A stretch of DNA of 64,000 nucleotides. Source: Ottowia testudinis (GTDB lineage: Bacteria > Pseudomonadota > Gammaproteobacteria > Burkholderiales > Burkholderiaceae_C). Numbering within the stretch: the first letter of the stretch is position 1; the number at the start of each line of letters is the position of its first letter. Positions 18,219 to 26,016 of the stretch are shown here, in pieces. The stretch lies in assembly GCF_017498525.1 (NCBI RefSeq), contig NZ_CP071796.1:1860001-1924000 (forward strand). The letters run 5' to 3'. A program made the translations under genes and the position numbers. Under the pieces are notes generated by a model. The model was given only the letters and a program-made list of their open reading frames with translations. It did no database searches and was not told the origin of the DNA.

Positions 18219-19187
18219 ATGCGACGTCGCCACCTGATTGCACTTGCCGCCGCTGCGCTGGCCACCGGCACAGCCTTTGCGCAAGGCGCTTACCCCACCA
18301 AGCCCATCCGCCTGATCGTGCCCTTTGCCGCTGGCGGAACCACCGACATCATCGCCCGCGTGGTGGCCGAGCCGCTGGGCCGCGCGCTGGGCCACTCGGT
18401 GGTGGTGGATAACAAGGGCGGTGCTGGCGGCGCCATCGGTGCCGCCGAGGCCGCGCGTGCCGCACCCGACGGCTACACGCTGAGCGTGGCCACGGTGTCC
18501 ACCACCGCGGCCAACCCGGCCATCAACCCCAAGATCGCCTACGACCCGGTGGCCGACTTCGTGCCCGTCATCAACATCGCGGCCACGCCCAACGTCATTG
18601 CCGTGCACCCGAGCTTTGCCGCCAAGGATTACAAGAGCTTTGCCGAGCTGCTGAAGAAGCAGCCTGGCAAGTTCAGTTACGCATCGTCGGGCACCGGCGG
18701 CATCGGCCACTTGCAGACCGAGCTGTGGAAGAGCCTGACCGGCATCTTCCTGACGCACATCGCCTACCGCGGCGCCGGCCCGGCGTTGAACGACGTGGTG
18801 GCGGGGCAGGTGCCCATCATTTTCGACAACGTGCCTTCGTCGCTGCCCTTCATCAAGAGCGGCAAGCTGGTGCCCATCGTGGTGGCCGCGCCGCAGCGCT
18901 TGGCCGATCTGCCCAACGTGCCCACCTTCAAGGAAGTGGGGCTGGAGCCCGTCAACCGCATGGCCTACTACGGCATCCTGGCGCCCAAGGGCACGCCCAA
19001 GGACATCGTGGACAAGCTCAACGCCGCCACCAAGAAGGTGCTGGAAGACCCGGCCGTCAAGAAGCGCATCGAAGACACTGGCTCTTTCATCATCGCCAAT
19101 ACGCCGGAGCAGTTCGCCCAGCAGATCAAGGACGAACTGGCCGTATACAAGCAGGTGGTGGCCAAGCAGAAGCTGACGCTGCAATAA
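18219..19187 (+). CDS. Bug/TctC family periplasmic substrate-binding protein
   Basis: 322 residues. A tripartite tricarboxylate transporter type receptor, a family greatly expanded in Burkholderiales. The ATG follows ACAGGAG; a signal peptide ends TGTAFAQGAYP. Seen: KPIRLIVPFAAGGTTDIIAR (about residues 27-46), the family ligand-binding start, then DNKGGAGGAIGAAEAARAAPD and YRGAGPALNDVVAGQV. Ligands are usually carboxylates. No TctA/TctB membrane genes are adjacent, which is common for orphan Bug receptors. A strong terminator follows. Confidence 0.93.
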   Translation: MRRRHLIALAAAALATGTAFAQGAYPTKPIRLIVPFAAGGTTDIIARVVAEPLGRALGHSVVVDNKGGAGGAIGAAEAARAAPDGYTLSVATVSTTAANPAINPKIAYDPVADFVPVINIAATPNVIAVHPSFAAKDYKSFAELLKKQPGKFSYASSGTGGIGHLQTELWKSLTGIFLTHIAYRGAGPALNDVVAGQVPIIFDNVPSSLPFIKSGKLVPIVVAAPQRLADLPNVPTFKEVGLEPVNRMAYYGILAPKGTPKDIVDKLNAATKKVLEDPAVKKRIEDTGSFIIANTPEQFAQQIKDELAVYKQVVAKQKLTLQ

Positions 19188-19207
19188 GCCTGAGCCGCCG
19201 ATCCTGA

Positions 19208-19242
19208 AAGCCCGCTGTGCCACCCGCTCAGCGGGCTTTTTG
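19208..19242 (+). terminator. Rho-independent terminator after the Bug receptor gene
   Basis: AAGCCCGCT, loop, AGCGGGCTT, then a TTTTT run. Confidence 0.85.
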
Positions 19243-19245
19243 CTC

Positions 19246-19302
19246 TTCAAAAAAGAGCTGCTCGCGCTTGATGGGCGGGCGCTGGCGCCGATTTTTGCCC
19301 CA
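19246..19302 (+). repeat. CR1 palindromic repeat upstream of xerD
   Basis: Close to a full copy: GAGCTGCTCGCGCTTGATGG, then GGCGCTGGCGCCGATTTTT. Confidence 0.9.
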
Positions 19303-19414
19303 AAAGCCCACGAACGCCGATGTGTCGCGCCGTCATTTCGGCTTTCGCCCGGATGACGGCGCTGGTGCCGCCGTGGTGCAAGTCTTGGCGCCACGCCTTT
19401 GGTATCGTCAGCAC

Positions 19415-20329
19415 GTGAACCCCGCCGCGCCCGCCACCGACCCGAGCATCGACACCTTCATCGACGCCCTGTGGCTCGAAGACGGCCTCTCGCCCAACAC
19501 CCTGGCCGCGTATCGCCGCGATTTGACGCTGTACACCGGCTGGTTGCAAAGCGAGCACGGCGCCACGCTGCCACGGACCCAAGAGCATCATCTGCAGGCG
19601 TACATGGCGGCGCGGGCGCGCGGCAAGGCCACGTCCGCCAACCGGCGCCTGACGGTTTTCAAACGCTACTTCCGCTGGGCGCTGCGCGAGCGGCTGATCA
19701 GCGCCGACCCGACGCTGAAGCTGCTCACCGCCAAACAGCCGCTGCGCGTGCCCAAGACATTGAGCGAGGCGCAGGTCGAAGCCCTGCTGGCCGCGCCTGA
19801 CACCGACACCCCGCTGGGTCTGCGCGACCGTGCCATGTTGGAGCTGATGTACGCCAGCGGCCTGCGCGTGAGCGAGCTGGTGTCGCTTAAAACGTTCAAC
19901 CTCGGCCTGAACGAAGGCGTCTTGCGCGTGCTGGGCAAGGGCAGCAAGGAGCGCCTGGTGCCGTTTGGCGAAGAAGCGCGCGATTGGCTGGATCGCTATA
20001 TTTCAGATAGCAGGCCGCGCTTGCTGGGCCAGCGCCAGACCGATGATCTGTTTGTCACCAGCGCGGGCCGCACGCCCGGCACGGCGATGTCCCGCGTGAT
20101 GTTCTGGGGCATCGTCAAGCGTTACGCCCGGCAAGCCGGCATGGGCGCGCCACCGTCGCCGCACACGCTGCGCCACGCCTTTGCGACCCACTTGCTCAAC
20201 CACGGCGCCGACCTGCGCGCGGTGCAACTGCTGCTGGGCCACGCCGACATCTCGACCACCACCATCTACACCCACATCGCGCGCCAACGGCTGAAAGACC
20301 TGCACGCCGCGCACCATCCGCGCGGGTAG
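19415..20329 (+). CDS. xerD: Tyrosine recombinase XerD
   Basis: 304 residues. With XerC it resolves chromosome dimers at dif before division. Seen: N-terminal SAM-like domain [20 protein letters not shown], and the catalytic set SGLRVSEL (Arg), [12 protein letters not shown] (Lys), [12 protein letters not shown] (His/Arg) and [14 protein letters not shown] (His and Tyr). The start is a GTG at 19415 ([15 protein letters not shown]); the longer frame upstream covers a CR1 repeat and is not protein-like. A short segment, [19 protein letters not shown], matches a weak CR1 copy. Confidence 0.92.
   Translation: MNPAAPATDPSIDTFIDALWLEDGLSPNTLAAYRRDLTLYTGWLQSEHGATLPRTQEHHLQAYMAARARGKATSANRRLTVFKRYFRWALRERLISADPTLKLLTAKQPLRVPKTLSEAQVEALLAAPDTDTPLGLRDRAMLELMYASGLRVSELVSLKTFNLGLNEGVLRVLGKGSKERLVPFGEEARDWLDRYISDSRPRLLGQRQTDDLFVTSAGRTPGTAMSRVMFWGIVKRYARQAGMGAPPSPHTLRHAFATHLLNHGADLRAVQLLLGHADISTTTIYTHIARQRLKDLHAAHHPRG
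19996..20042 (+). repeat. Possible diverged CR1 repeat inside xerD
   Basis: GATAGCAGGCCGCGCTTGCT, then CCAGCGCCAGACC keeps the order of CR1 arms but not the full core. Could be chance. Confidence 0.35.
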
Positions 20330-20365
20330 ACTTTTCTGCCCATTTCGGCCGCCACCGCAGGATGG

Positions 20366-20400
20366 ACGAGCGCAAGCAGCTATCAATTTGAAAGCAAAGA
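20366..20400 (-). repeat. CR1 half-element after xerD
   Basis: AGCGCAAGCAGCTATCAATT on the plus strand. It lies opposite the copy at 20552; no gene is supported in 20330-20618. Confidence 0.75.
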
Positions 20401-20551
20401 TGACCTGCGCCCACGCCGCCACACAGCCGGCCGCCGCGCGGCCCCGGCGTGGCGCACAATCGCCGCCCATGAACACCACGCCGTTGCGTTCATGAAGGCG
20501 GCGGGCATCCAGGGCAATGCGTGAGCCGGGGGCTCGGCATCAAGCCGGGAC

Positions 20552-20606
20552 TCTTTTTTGTATAGCTGCTTGCGCTGGACAGGAAAGCGCTAGCGCCACT
20601 TTTGAT
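20552..20606 (+). repeat. CR1 palindromic repeat before the AAA+ ATPase gene
   Basis: Full copy: GTATAGCTGCTTGCGCTGG, then AAAGCGCTAGCGCCACTTTT. It ends about 12 bases before the start codon. Confidence 0.9.
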
Positions 20607-20618
20607 TGGTAAAACGGC

Positions 20619-21842
20619 ATGGACGTTCCGAGCACGCTGCTGTCACAACCCGCCTTGCAAGCCGCCATGCTGGCCGCCGCTGGCGCGCTGCTGTTTTGGC
20701 TGAAAGACGTGCCACGCCTGCTGATCGGCTGGGGCAAGCGCTTCTTGGTCAGCACGCTCACCGTGGATTCGCGCGATGATTTCCTGTTTCCGGCGCTGGT
20801 CGAATACATGGACCAGCACCCCGGCCTGCGCGGCGTCAACCAGTTCACCGCGCGCAGCGTGCGGCGCGGCACCGAATACCAGAGCCTGGCCGAAGACCTG
20901 CGCAACGGCCAGCCGCCGCGCGCCTACCTCAGCCCCGGCGAGGGCGTGCACATCCTGCGCGTGGACGGCCGCTGGCTGTGGCTGCGGCGCGAGCTGCAGG
21001 TGACTCAGAGCGTGTTCGAGAAGGTCAGCCTGTCGACCCTGGGGCGCTCGCCGGTCTTTCTGGAGCGCTTTTTGCAAGCCGCCATCGAGGCACGCGCCGC
21101 GCGCGAGACCGACACGCTGTCGGTCTACATCCCCAACCCCTTTCACGGCGGCGACTGGATGCGTGCGCGGCTGGGCAGCCGCCGGCCGCTGGCGTCGGTC
21201 GTGCTCAAGGCGGGGCAGGGCGAGGCGCTGCTGGCCGACCTGGAGCGTTTCTTCAACAGCCGCGAGCGCTACGCCAAGCTGGGCATTCCGTGGCGGCGCG
21301 GCTACCTGCTGTTCGGCCCGCCCGGCACCGGCAAGACCTCGCTCGTCACCGCGCTGGCGAGCGAGCTGCGGCTGAATGTGTGCACCCTGAGCCTGGCGTC
21401 TCCCGTGGTCACCGACGAGAAGATCCACACCCTGCTGGCTTCGGTGCCGCAGCGCTCGCTGCTGCTCATCGAGGACGTGGACGCCTTCTTCCGCGAGCGC
21501 GACGCCGCCCATTCGCAGGTCCGGCTGTCGTTCAGCGGATTTCTCAACGCGCTCGACGGCGTGGCCACGCAAGAAGGCACGGTGCTGTTCATGACCACCA
21601 ACCACATTGAGCGGCTCGACCCAGCGCTGATCCGCGCCGGCCGCATCGACGAGCGGGTGGAACTGGGTTATGCCGACGAGGACCAGTTGCGCCGGCTGTA
21701 CCTGAAGTTTCACGACGACCCGGTGGCTGCGGCCGAGTTCGCCCGCATCAGCTCGCACGCCAGGCACTCGCCCGCCGCCGTGCAAGGGGAGTTGATGAAG
21801 CGGTTTGGGGCGGGCGAAGCCCAGCTGCTGGCGCCGCGCTGA
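20619..21842 (+). CDS. BCS1-like AAA+ ATPase with N-terminal membrane segment
   Basis: 407 residues. An N-terminal hydrophobic segment (LQAAMLAAAGALLFWL, about 13-28) precedes a BCS1-N-like region and an AAA+ module: Walker A LLFGPPGTGKTSLVTAL (about 231-247), Walker B SLLLIEDVDAFF (about 283-294), and the sensor/arginine region MTTNHIERLDPALIRAGRID, which is the BCS1 form. Mitochondrial BCS1 inserts the Rieske protein; what the bacterial homologue moves is not established. A single gene, convergent with the cupin gene. Confidence 0.85.
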   Translation: MDVPSTLLSQPALQAAMLAAAGALLFWLKDVPRLLIGWGKRFLVSTLTVDSRDDFLFPALVEYMDQHPGLRGVNQFTARSVRRGTEYQSLAEDLRNGQPPRAYLSPGEGVHILRVDGRWLWLRRELQVTQSVFEKVSLSTLGRSPVFLERFLQAAIEARAARETDTLSVYIPNPFHGGDWMRARLGSRRPLASVVLKAGQGEALLADLERFFNSRERYAKLGIPWRRGYLLFGPPGTGKTSLVTALASELRLNVCTLSLASPVVTDEKIHTLLASVPQRSLLLIEDVDAFFRERDAAHSQVRLSFSGFLNALDGVATQEGTVLFMTTNHIERLDPALIRAGRIDERVELGYADEDQLRRLYLKFHDDPVAAAEFARISSHARHSPAAVQGELMKRFGAGEAQLLAPR

Positions 21843-21858
21843 CGCCGGCCGGCGGCTT

Positions 21859-22347
21859 TCAGGCGTGCTTGTCCGGACGCGACTTGGGCGGCTGTACCGA
21901 CCAGGCCGGCGGCTCGTCGTTACCGGCATCCTCGTCCCGCTCGGCGTCTTCAAACGTGGCATGCACTTTGCCCGCCGCGTGGTGCACTGGCGCGTAGATG
22001 GCGTACAGGCGCATCGGCTCGGTGCCGGTGTTGACCACGTCGTGCCAAGTGCCCGCGGGCACGGTGATGCACCAGCCGTCTTCCACGTCCTGCACGAAGT
22101 TCAGGTTGTCCTTGGCCGGGCCCATCTTGCACTGGCCCTTGCCGGCGTCCAGGCGCAGAAACTGGTCGGTGTCGGGGTGCGTCTCCAGGCCGATCGACTG
22201 GCCCGGTTCGATGGACATCAGCGTGACCTGCAGGTACTTGCCGCTCCAGGCCACGGTGCGGTAGTTGGCGTTGTCCTTGGTGGCGTTTTCGATGTCGAAG
22301 GCGTTGGGTTGGGGGCCGATGTCCTGGACGACGGGTTTTTGGCTCAT
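21859..22347 (-). CDS. Cupin domain protein
   Basis: 162 residues from the ATG giving MSQKPVVQDIGPQPN; a longer frame begins 39 bases earlier without support. A single cupin barrel: motif 1 GQSIGLETHPDTDQFLRLDAG (His, Glu/Asp positions) and motif 2 PAGTWHDVVNTG (His). Such small cupins bind a metal and serve as mannose-6-phosphate-isomerase-like or unknown enzymes. The C-terminal 30 residues are charged and probably unstructured. Ends 16 bp from the AAA+ gene end, convergent. Confidence 0.82.
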   Translation of the reverse strand: MSQKPVVQDIGPQPNAFDIENATKDNANYRTVAWSGKYLQVTLMSIEPGQSIGLETHPDTDQFLRLDAGKGQCKMGPAKDNLNFVQDVEDGWCITVPAGTWHDVVNTGTEPMRLYAIYAPVHHAAGKVHATFEDAERDEDAGNDEPPAWSVQPPKSRPDKHA

Positions 22348-22426
22348 GGGTAACTCAGTGGCGATGAGGTGGATGAGCGCCGCCATGGCGGGACGCCGGG
22401 CGGCGGTGAAGCTGCATGGTAGCTGC

Positions 22427-23236
22427 TCAGGGCGTGACGGGTTCGGTCAGCTCGGTCAATTCCTCGGCGCTGAAGCCGGCGCGCAGGCGCGCCTCGGTAT
22501 TGAACGGGCCTTTAAGCCGTGGCGCCTGATGCCGGCGCGCCAGCACGCGGTATTGCGCCACTGGCTCCACCCCCTCGCGCTCGCACAGCCAGCGATACCA
22601 GCGGTTGCCAATGGCCACGTGGCCGATTTCGTCGCGCAGGATGATGTCGAGGATGCCGCAGGCGGCCAGCGCGTCGGGCGTGCCGGCCTTGCGCAGCTTG
22701 GTCTGGATGAGGGGCGTGGCGTCAAGGCCTCGCGCCTCCAGCGTGCGCGGCACCAGGGCCATGCGGGCGGTGATGTCGTTCTTGGTTTTCTCGCACATGG
22801 CCCACAGGCCGTCGTGTGCGGGAAAGTCGCCATACACGTGGCCGAGCTGCGTTTGCAGGTGCGTGTGCAGCAGGCTGAAGTGATAGGCCTCCTCAAACGC
22901 CACGCGCAGCCAGTCGCGGTAGAAGTCTTCTGGCATGCCCGCAAAGCGCCACACGGCGTCGAGCGCCAGATTGATGGCGTTGAATTCGATGTGGCAGATG
23001 GCGTGGATCAGCGCCGCGCGGCCTTCCGGCGTATGCACGCTGCGTTGCGGCACCTGGCTTGGGTCGATCAGCACAGGGCGCGCCGGGCGTCCGGGCAGGC
23101 CGGCGGGCTCGCGCAACGTCAGTCCGGTTGCTATGGATAAAATAGCTGCTTGCGCTTGCAGATCATGCGCCAGCGCCAGTTTTTGTTCAGTATCGGGCTC
23201 GCAAAGAGCCTGCAGGGCAAGGGTGCGCAAGGCCAT
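22427..23236 (-). CDS. DUF455 family ferritin-like protein
   Basis: 269 residues. The DUF455 family is a four-helix ferritin-like fold, with several Glu and His ligands visible: CHIEFNAINLALDAVW, AFEEAYHFSLLHTHL and RDEIGHVAIGNRWY, consistent with a di-iron centre. The reaction is not known to me. Start MALRTLALQALCEPD at 23236. Residues about 17-35, KLALAHDLQAQAAILSIAT, are encoded by a CR1 repeat in frame on the opposite strand. Divergent from the gamma carbonic anhydrase gene, 75 bp apart. Confidence 0.82.
   Translation of the reverse strand: MALRTLALQALCEPDTEQKLALAHDLQAQAAILSIATGLTLREPAGLPGRPARPVLIDPSQVPQRSVHTPEGRAALIHAICHIEFNAINLALDAVWRFAGMPEDFYRDWLRVAFEEAYHFSLLHTHLQTQLGHVYGDFPAHDGLWAMCEKTKNDITARMALVPRTLEARGLDATPLIQTKLRKAGTPDALAACGILDIILRDEIGHVAIGNRWYRWLCEREGVEPVAQYRVLARRHQAPRLKGPFNTEARLRAGFSAEELTELTEPVTP
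23127..23186 (+). repeat. CR1 palindromic repeat inside the DUF455 gene, in frame
   Basis: AAAATAGCTGCTTGCGCTTG, then GCGCCAGCGCCAGTTTTTG. A near-complete copy near the gene's 5' end. Confidence 0.88.
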
Positions 23237-23311
23237 CCCTAGAATTGTAGGCAGCGCGCCGGCTCGCCTGGCGCACCCGATCGGTCCCGTAACCCGCAGG
23301 AGACAACCCCC

Positions 23312-23836
23312 ATGGCCGTTTATGAAGTGGATGGCAAGACGCCGCAGATCGATTCGACCGCCTGGATCGCCGATTCGGCCGAGGTTATGGGCGCGGTGAC
23401 GATCGGCGCCGACGCCAGCGTGTGGTTCGGCTGCGTGCTGCGCGGCGACACCGAGAGCATGACCATCGGCGAGGGCAGCAACATCCAGGATTTGAGCGTG
23501 CTGCACGCCGACGCCGGCCAGCCGCTGTCCATCGGCCAGCACGTGACGGTGGGCCACAAGGTGATGCTGCACGGCTGCACCATCGGCGACGAATCGCTCA
23601 TCGGCATCGGCGCCGTGGTGCTGAATGGCGCACGCATCGGCAAGAACTGTCTGGTGGGCGCCGGGTCGCTCGTGACCGAGGGCAAGGCGTTTCCCGACGG
23701 CAGCATGATCGTCGGCGCCCCGGCCAAGGTAGTGCGTCAGCTCACGCCCGAACAGATCGAGGGGCTGAAGATGAGCGCGCAACACTACATCGACAATGCG
23801 CGCATGTTCCGCTCGACATTGAAAAAGCTCGGTTGA
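23312..23836 (+). CDS. Gamma carbonic anhydrase family protein
   Basis: 174 residues of left-handed beta-helix with hexapeptide repeats ([18 protein letters not shown]). Metal-ligand histidines sit in SVLHADAG and [12 protein letters not shown]. Members (YrdA/PaaY-like) bind zinc and hydrate CO2 or serve as scaffold proteins; activity here is inferred. The start [14 protein letters not shown] follows a GGAG-type site. hslO begins 17 bp downstream, so they may be co-transcribed. Confidence 0.9.
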   Translation: MAVYEVDGKTPQIDSTAWIADSAEVMGAVTIGADASVWFGCVLRGDTESMTIGEGSNIQDLSVLHADAGQPLSIGQHVTVGHKVMLHGCTIGDESLIGIGAVVLNGARIGKNCLVGAGSLVTEGKAFPDGSMIVGAPAKVVRQLTPEQIEGLKMSAQHYIDNARMFRSTLKKLG

Positions 23837-23853
23837 GCCTTCATCTGCGCACG

Positions 23854-24843
23854 ATGTCCGAACTCCACAAATTCATCTTCGACGGTCTGCCGGTGCGCGG
23901 CCAATTGGTGCGGCTGACCGATGCCTGGCAAGAAGTGCTGCGCCGCCGCGCCGCCAACAACCAGACCGGCGCCTACCCGCCGCCGGTGGCCGAAATGCTG
24001 GGCGAGATGACCGCGGCCGCCGTGCTGATGCAGGGCAACATCAAGTTCGATGGCGCGCTGGTGATGCAGATTTTTGGCGATGGCCCGGTCAAGGTGGCCG
24101 TGGCCGAGGTGCACAACGATTTGCGCCTGCGCGCCACCGCGTCGGTGGTGGGGGCGGTGCCGCCCGGCATGCGCCTGCCTGGGATGGTCAACGCCCACGG
24201 GCAGGGCCGTTGCGCCATCACGCTCGATCCGCAAAACAGGCAAGAGGGCCAGCAACCTTATCAGGGCGTGGTGCCGTTGAGCGACGAGGGCGGCGCGCCG
24301 CTGCTTGATTTGGCGGCGGTGGTCGAGCATTACATGCGCCAGTCCGAGCAGCTGGACACCACCCTGGTGCTGGCCGCCGACGAGCAGGTGGCCGCGGGCC
24401 TGTTGATTCAGCGCCTGCCGGTGCAGGGGCAGGACAACCTGTCGCAAAGCAGCGTGGCGCGCGAGGACGCCGCAGGTGAGGCCGCCGAGGACGATTACCA
24501 GCGCATCGCCATCCTGGCCAAGAGCCTGAAACGCGAAGAGCTGCTGGGACTGGACGCCGACACCATCCTGCGCCGCCTGTTCTGGGAAGAAAACCTGCTG
24601 CGCTTCGAGCCGCTGGTGGGCACGCACGGCCCGCGCTTTGCGTGCGCATGCAGCCGCGAGCGCGTGGCGGCCATGCTCAAGAGCCTGGGCCAGGACGAGG
24701 CACACGAGATTCTGAAAGAGCAGGGCCAGATCGAGGTGGGCTGCGACTTTTGCGGACAGCAGGAGCGCTTTGACGCGGTGGACGTGGGCAGCCTGTTCAC
24801 GCCAGCGGCGCAACAATCGCCTCAGCCCGGCTCGGTGCAGTAA
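23854..24843 (+). CDS. hslO: Redox-regulated chaperone Hsp33
   Basis: 329 residues. A cytoplasmic holdase switched on by oxidation. Seen: N-terminal [31 protein letters not shown], and the C-terminal zinc site formed by [12 protein letters not shown] and CDFCGQ (a CxC plus CxxC cysteine set), whose disulfide formation activates the chaperone. The start ATG at 23854 gives MSELHKFIF. The segment of about 200-220 ([16 protein letters not shown]) is an acidic loop. Followed after 11 bp by trmD. Confidence 0.93.
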   Translation: MSELHKFIFDGLPVRGQLVRLTDAWQEVLRRRAANNQTGAYPPPVAEMLGEMTAAAVLMQGNIKFDGALVMQIFGDGPVKVAVAEVHNDLRLRATASVVGAVPPGMRLPGMVNAHGQGRCAITLDPQNRQEGQQPYQGVVPLSDEGGAPLLDLAAVVEHYMRQSEQLDTTLVLAADEQVAAGLLIQRLPVQGQDNLSQSSVAREDAAGEAAEDDYQRIAILAKSLKREELLGLDADTILRRLFWEENLLRFEPLVGTHGPRFACACSRERVAAMLKSLGQDEAHEILKEQGQIEVGCDFCGQQERFDAVDVGSLFTPAAQQSPQPGSVQ

Positions 24844-24854
24844 GACCGCTGCGC

Positions 24855-25604
24855 ATGCGCTTCGACGTTGTCACGTTGTTTCCCGAGCTGTTTGCTCCTT
24901 TCTTGGAAGCAGGTGTCGCGCGCCGGGCCTACGCCAGCGGCCAGATCGATTTGAAACTGTGGAACCCGCGCGACTTCGCCGAGGGCAGCTACCGCCGGGT
25001 TGACGACCGCCCCTTTGGCGGCGGCCCTGGCATGGTGATGCTGGCCGAGCCGCTGGCGCGCTGCCTGCGGGCGATCCGCGCCGAGCGGGCCGATGCGGCG
25101 TCCGTGGTGCTGTTTTCGCCCATCGGCGCCGTGCTGAACCACACAGCCGTCGAGCGCTGGGCGGCGGGCGAGGGCGCCATCCTGATCTGCGGCCGTTACG
25201 AGGGCATTGACCAGCGCTTCATCGACGCTCATGTCGATGCGCAGATCAGCCTGGGCGACTTCGTGCTCTCGGGCGGCGAAATCGCCGCGCTGGCGCTGCT
25301 CGACGCCGTGGCGCGCCTGCAGCCCGGCGTGCTGAATGACGAGGGCAGCCACCAAGCCGACAGCTTCAACCCGGCCGTTGATGGTTTGCTGGATTGCCCG
25401 CACTACACCCGGCCCGAGGAATGGGATGGCCTGCGGGTGCCGGCCGAGCTGCTGAGTGGCCACCATGCCCAGATCGAGCGCTGGCGGCGCGACCAGCGCC
25501 TGGCGCTGACCGCGCGTCTGCGGCCCGAGCTGGTCGAAGCGGCGCGCCAAGCAGGTGCCTTGACGCTGCAAGACGAGAGATATCTGAAGGAAATCGGCCC
25601 CTAG
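24855..25604 (+). CDS. trmD: tRNA (guanine-37-N1)-methyltransferase TrmD
   Basis: 249 residues. A knotted SPOUT enzyme that methylates G37 to prevent frameshifting. Seen: [45 protein letters not shown] and [13 protein letters not shown] (knot and SAM site), and [16 protein letters not shown]. Usually it sits in rpsP-rimM-trmD-rplS; here rimM is not upstream and rplS is 2.25 kb away behind a CR2 element and a minus-strand gene. The TAG stop is formed by the first bases of that CR2 element. Confidence 0.96.
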   Translation: MRFDVVTLFPELFAPFLEAGVARRAYASGQIDLKLWNPRDFAEGSYRRVDDRPFGGGPGMVMLAEPLARCLRAIRAERADAASVVLFSPIGAVLNHTAVERWAAGEGAILICGRYEGIDQRFIDAHVDAQISLGDFVLSGGEIAALALLDAVARLQPGVLNDEGSHQADSFNPAVDGLLDCPHYTRPEEWDGLRVPAELLSGHHAQIERWRRDQRLALTARLRPELVEAARQAGALTLQDERYLKEIGP

Positions 25605-25844
25605 CCCGGATATTTCACCGCGACCATGTTTTTGCAGGAAGTTTGCCTCTTGAAGCACCGCTTTGATGGCAAATCTTATTTGGATCTTGCAAAAACACTC
25701 GACATCCATCGCATCCCCGCAACGGGCGCCTGCCGGCACGGCGTGGCTTGCAGGGGCAGTGAGCCCCTGCGGCGCCACGCCGCACCACCATGCATTCCGT
25801 TGCGGGGCGCGCTGGACGTCGCCACGATGAAATATCCGGGCTAG
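25601..25844 (+). repeat. CR2 MITE-like element, copy 2
   Basis: About 244 bp with near-perfect inverted ends: CTAGCCCGGATATTTCACCG at the left and the mirror image ending GAAATATCCGGGCTAG at the right. The core matches copy 1; the GCAGGGGC/GCCCCTGC hairpin stem is identical, while its loop differs (AGTGA against ATCCA). Both copies keep an open frame of about 70 codons ending KYPG/KYPD, but many differences between them change amino acids. Confidence 0.9.
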
Positions 25845-25885
25845 CGCTTGTCGGTCAAGCGCAGGCAGCTCCTATAAATGTAGCG
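25844..25885 (-). repeat. CR1 repeat adjoining CR2 copy 2
   Basis: CTAGCGCTTGTCGGTCAAGC, then GCAGGCAGCTCCTATAAATG. It shares its first bases with the CR2 right end. Confidence 0.65.
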
Positions 25886-25931
25886 TTCAGAGCTTTGCCG
25901 CGTGGCGCCGCCGCGCAGGCGCGCGCCCATG

Positions 25932-25974
25932 AAAAAGCCCTGCCAACTGGGTCGCATGGGCCAGTGGGCAGGGC
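25932..25974 (-). terminator. Rho-independent terminator of the lipoprotein gene
   Basis: Minus strand: GCCCTGCCCACTGG, loop, CCAGTTGGCAGGGC, then TTTTTC. It lies about 45 bases after the lipoprotein gene. Confidence 0.85.
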
Positions 25975-26016
25975 GCAGATCGCAGCGCTGGTTGGCGCTG
26001 CGCTGTCAAGCTCTTT

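Noticed and set aside
19415-20329. Phage or integron integrase
   Set aside because: Sequence and size fit the housekeeping XerD, with no attachment site or mobile genes near.
20330-20618. Small leader peptide (MNTTPLRS) before the AAA+ gene
   Set aside because: No ribosome site and no hairpin pair that would attenuate transcription.
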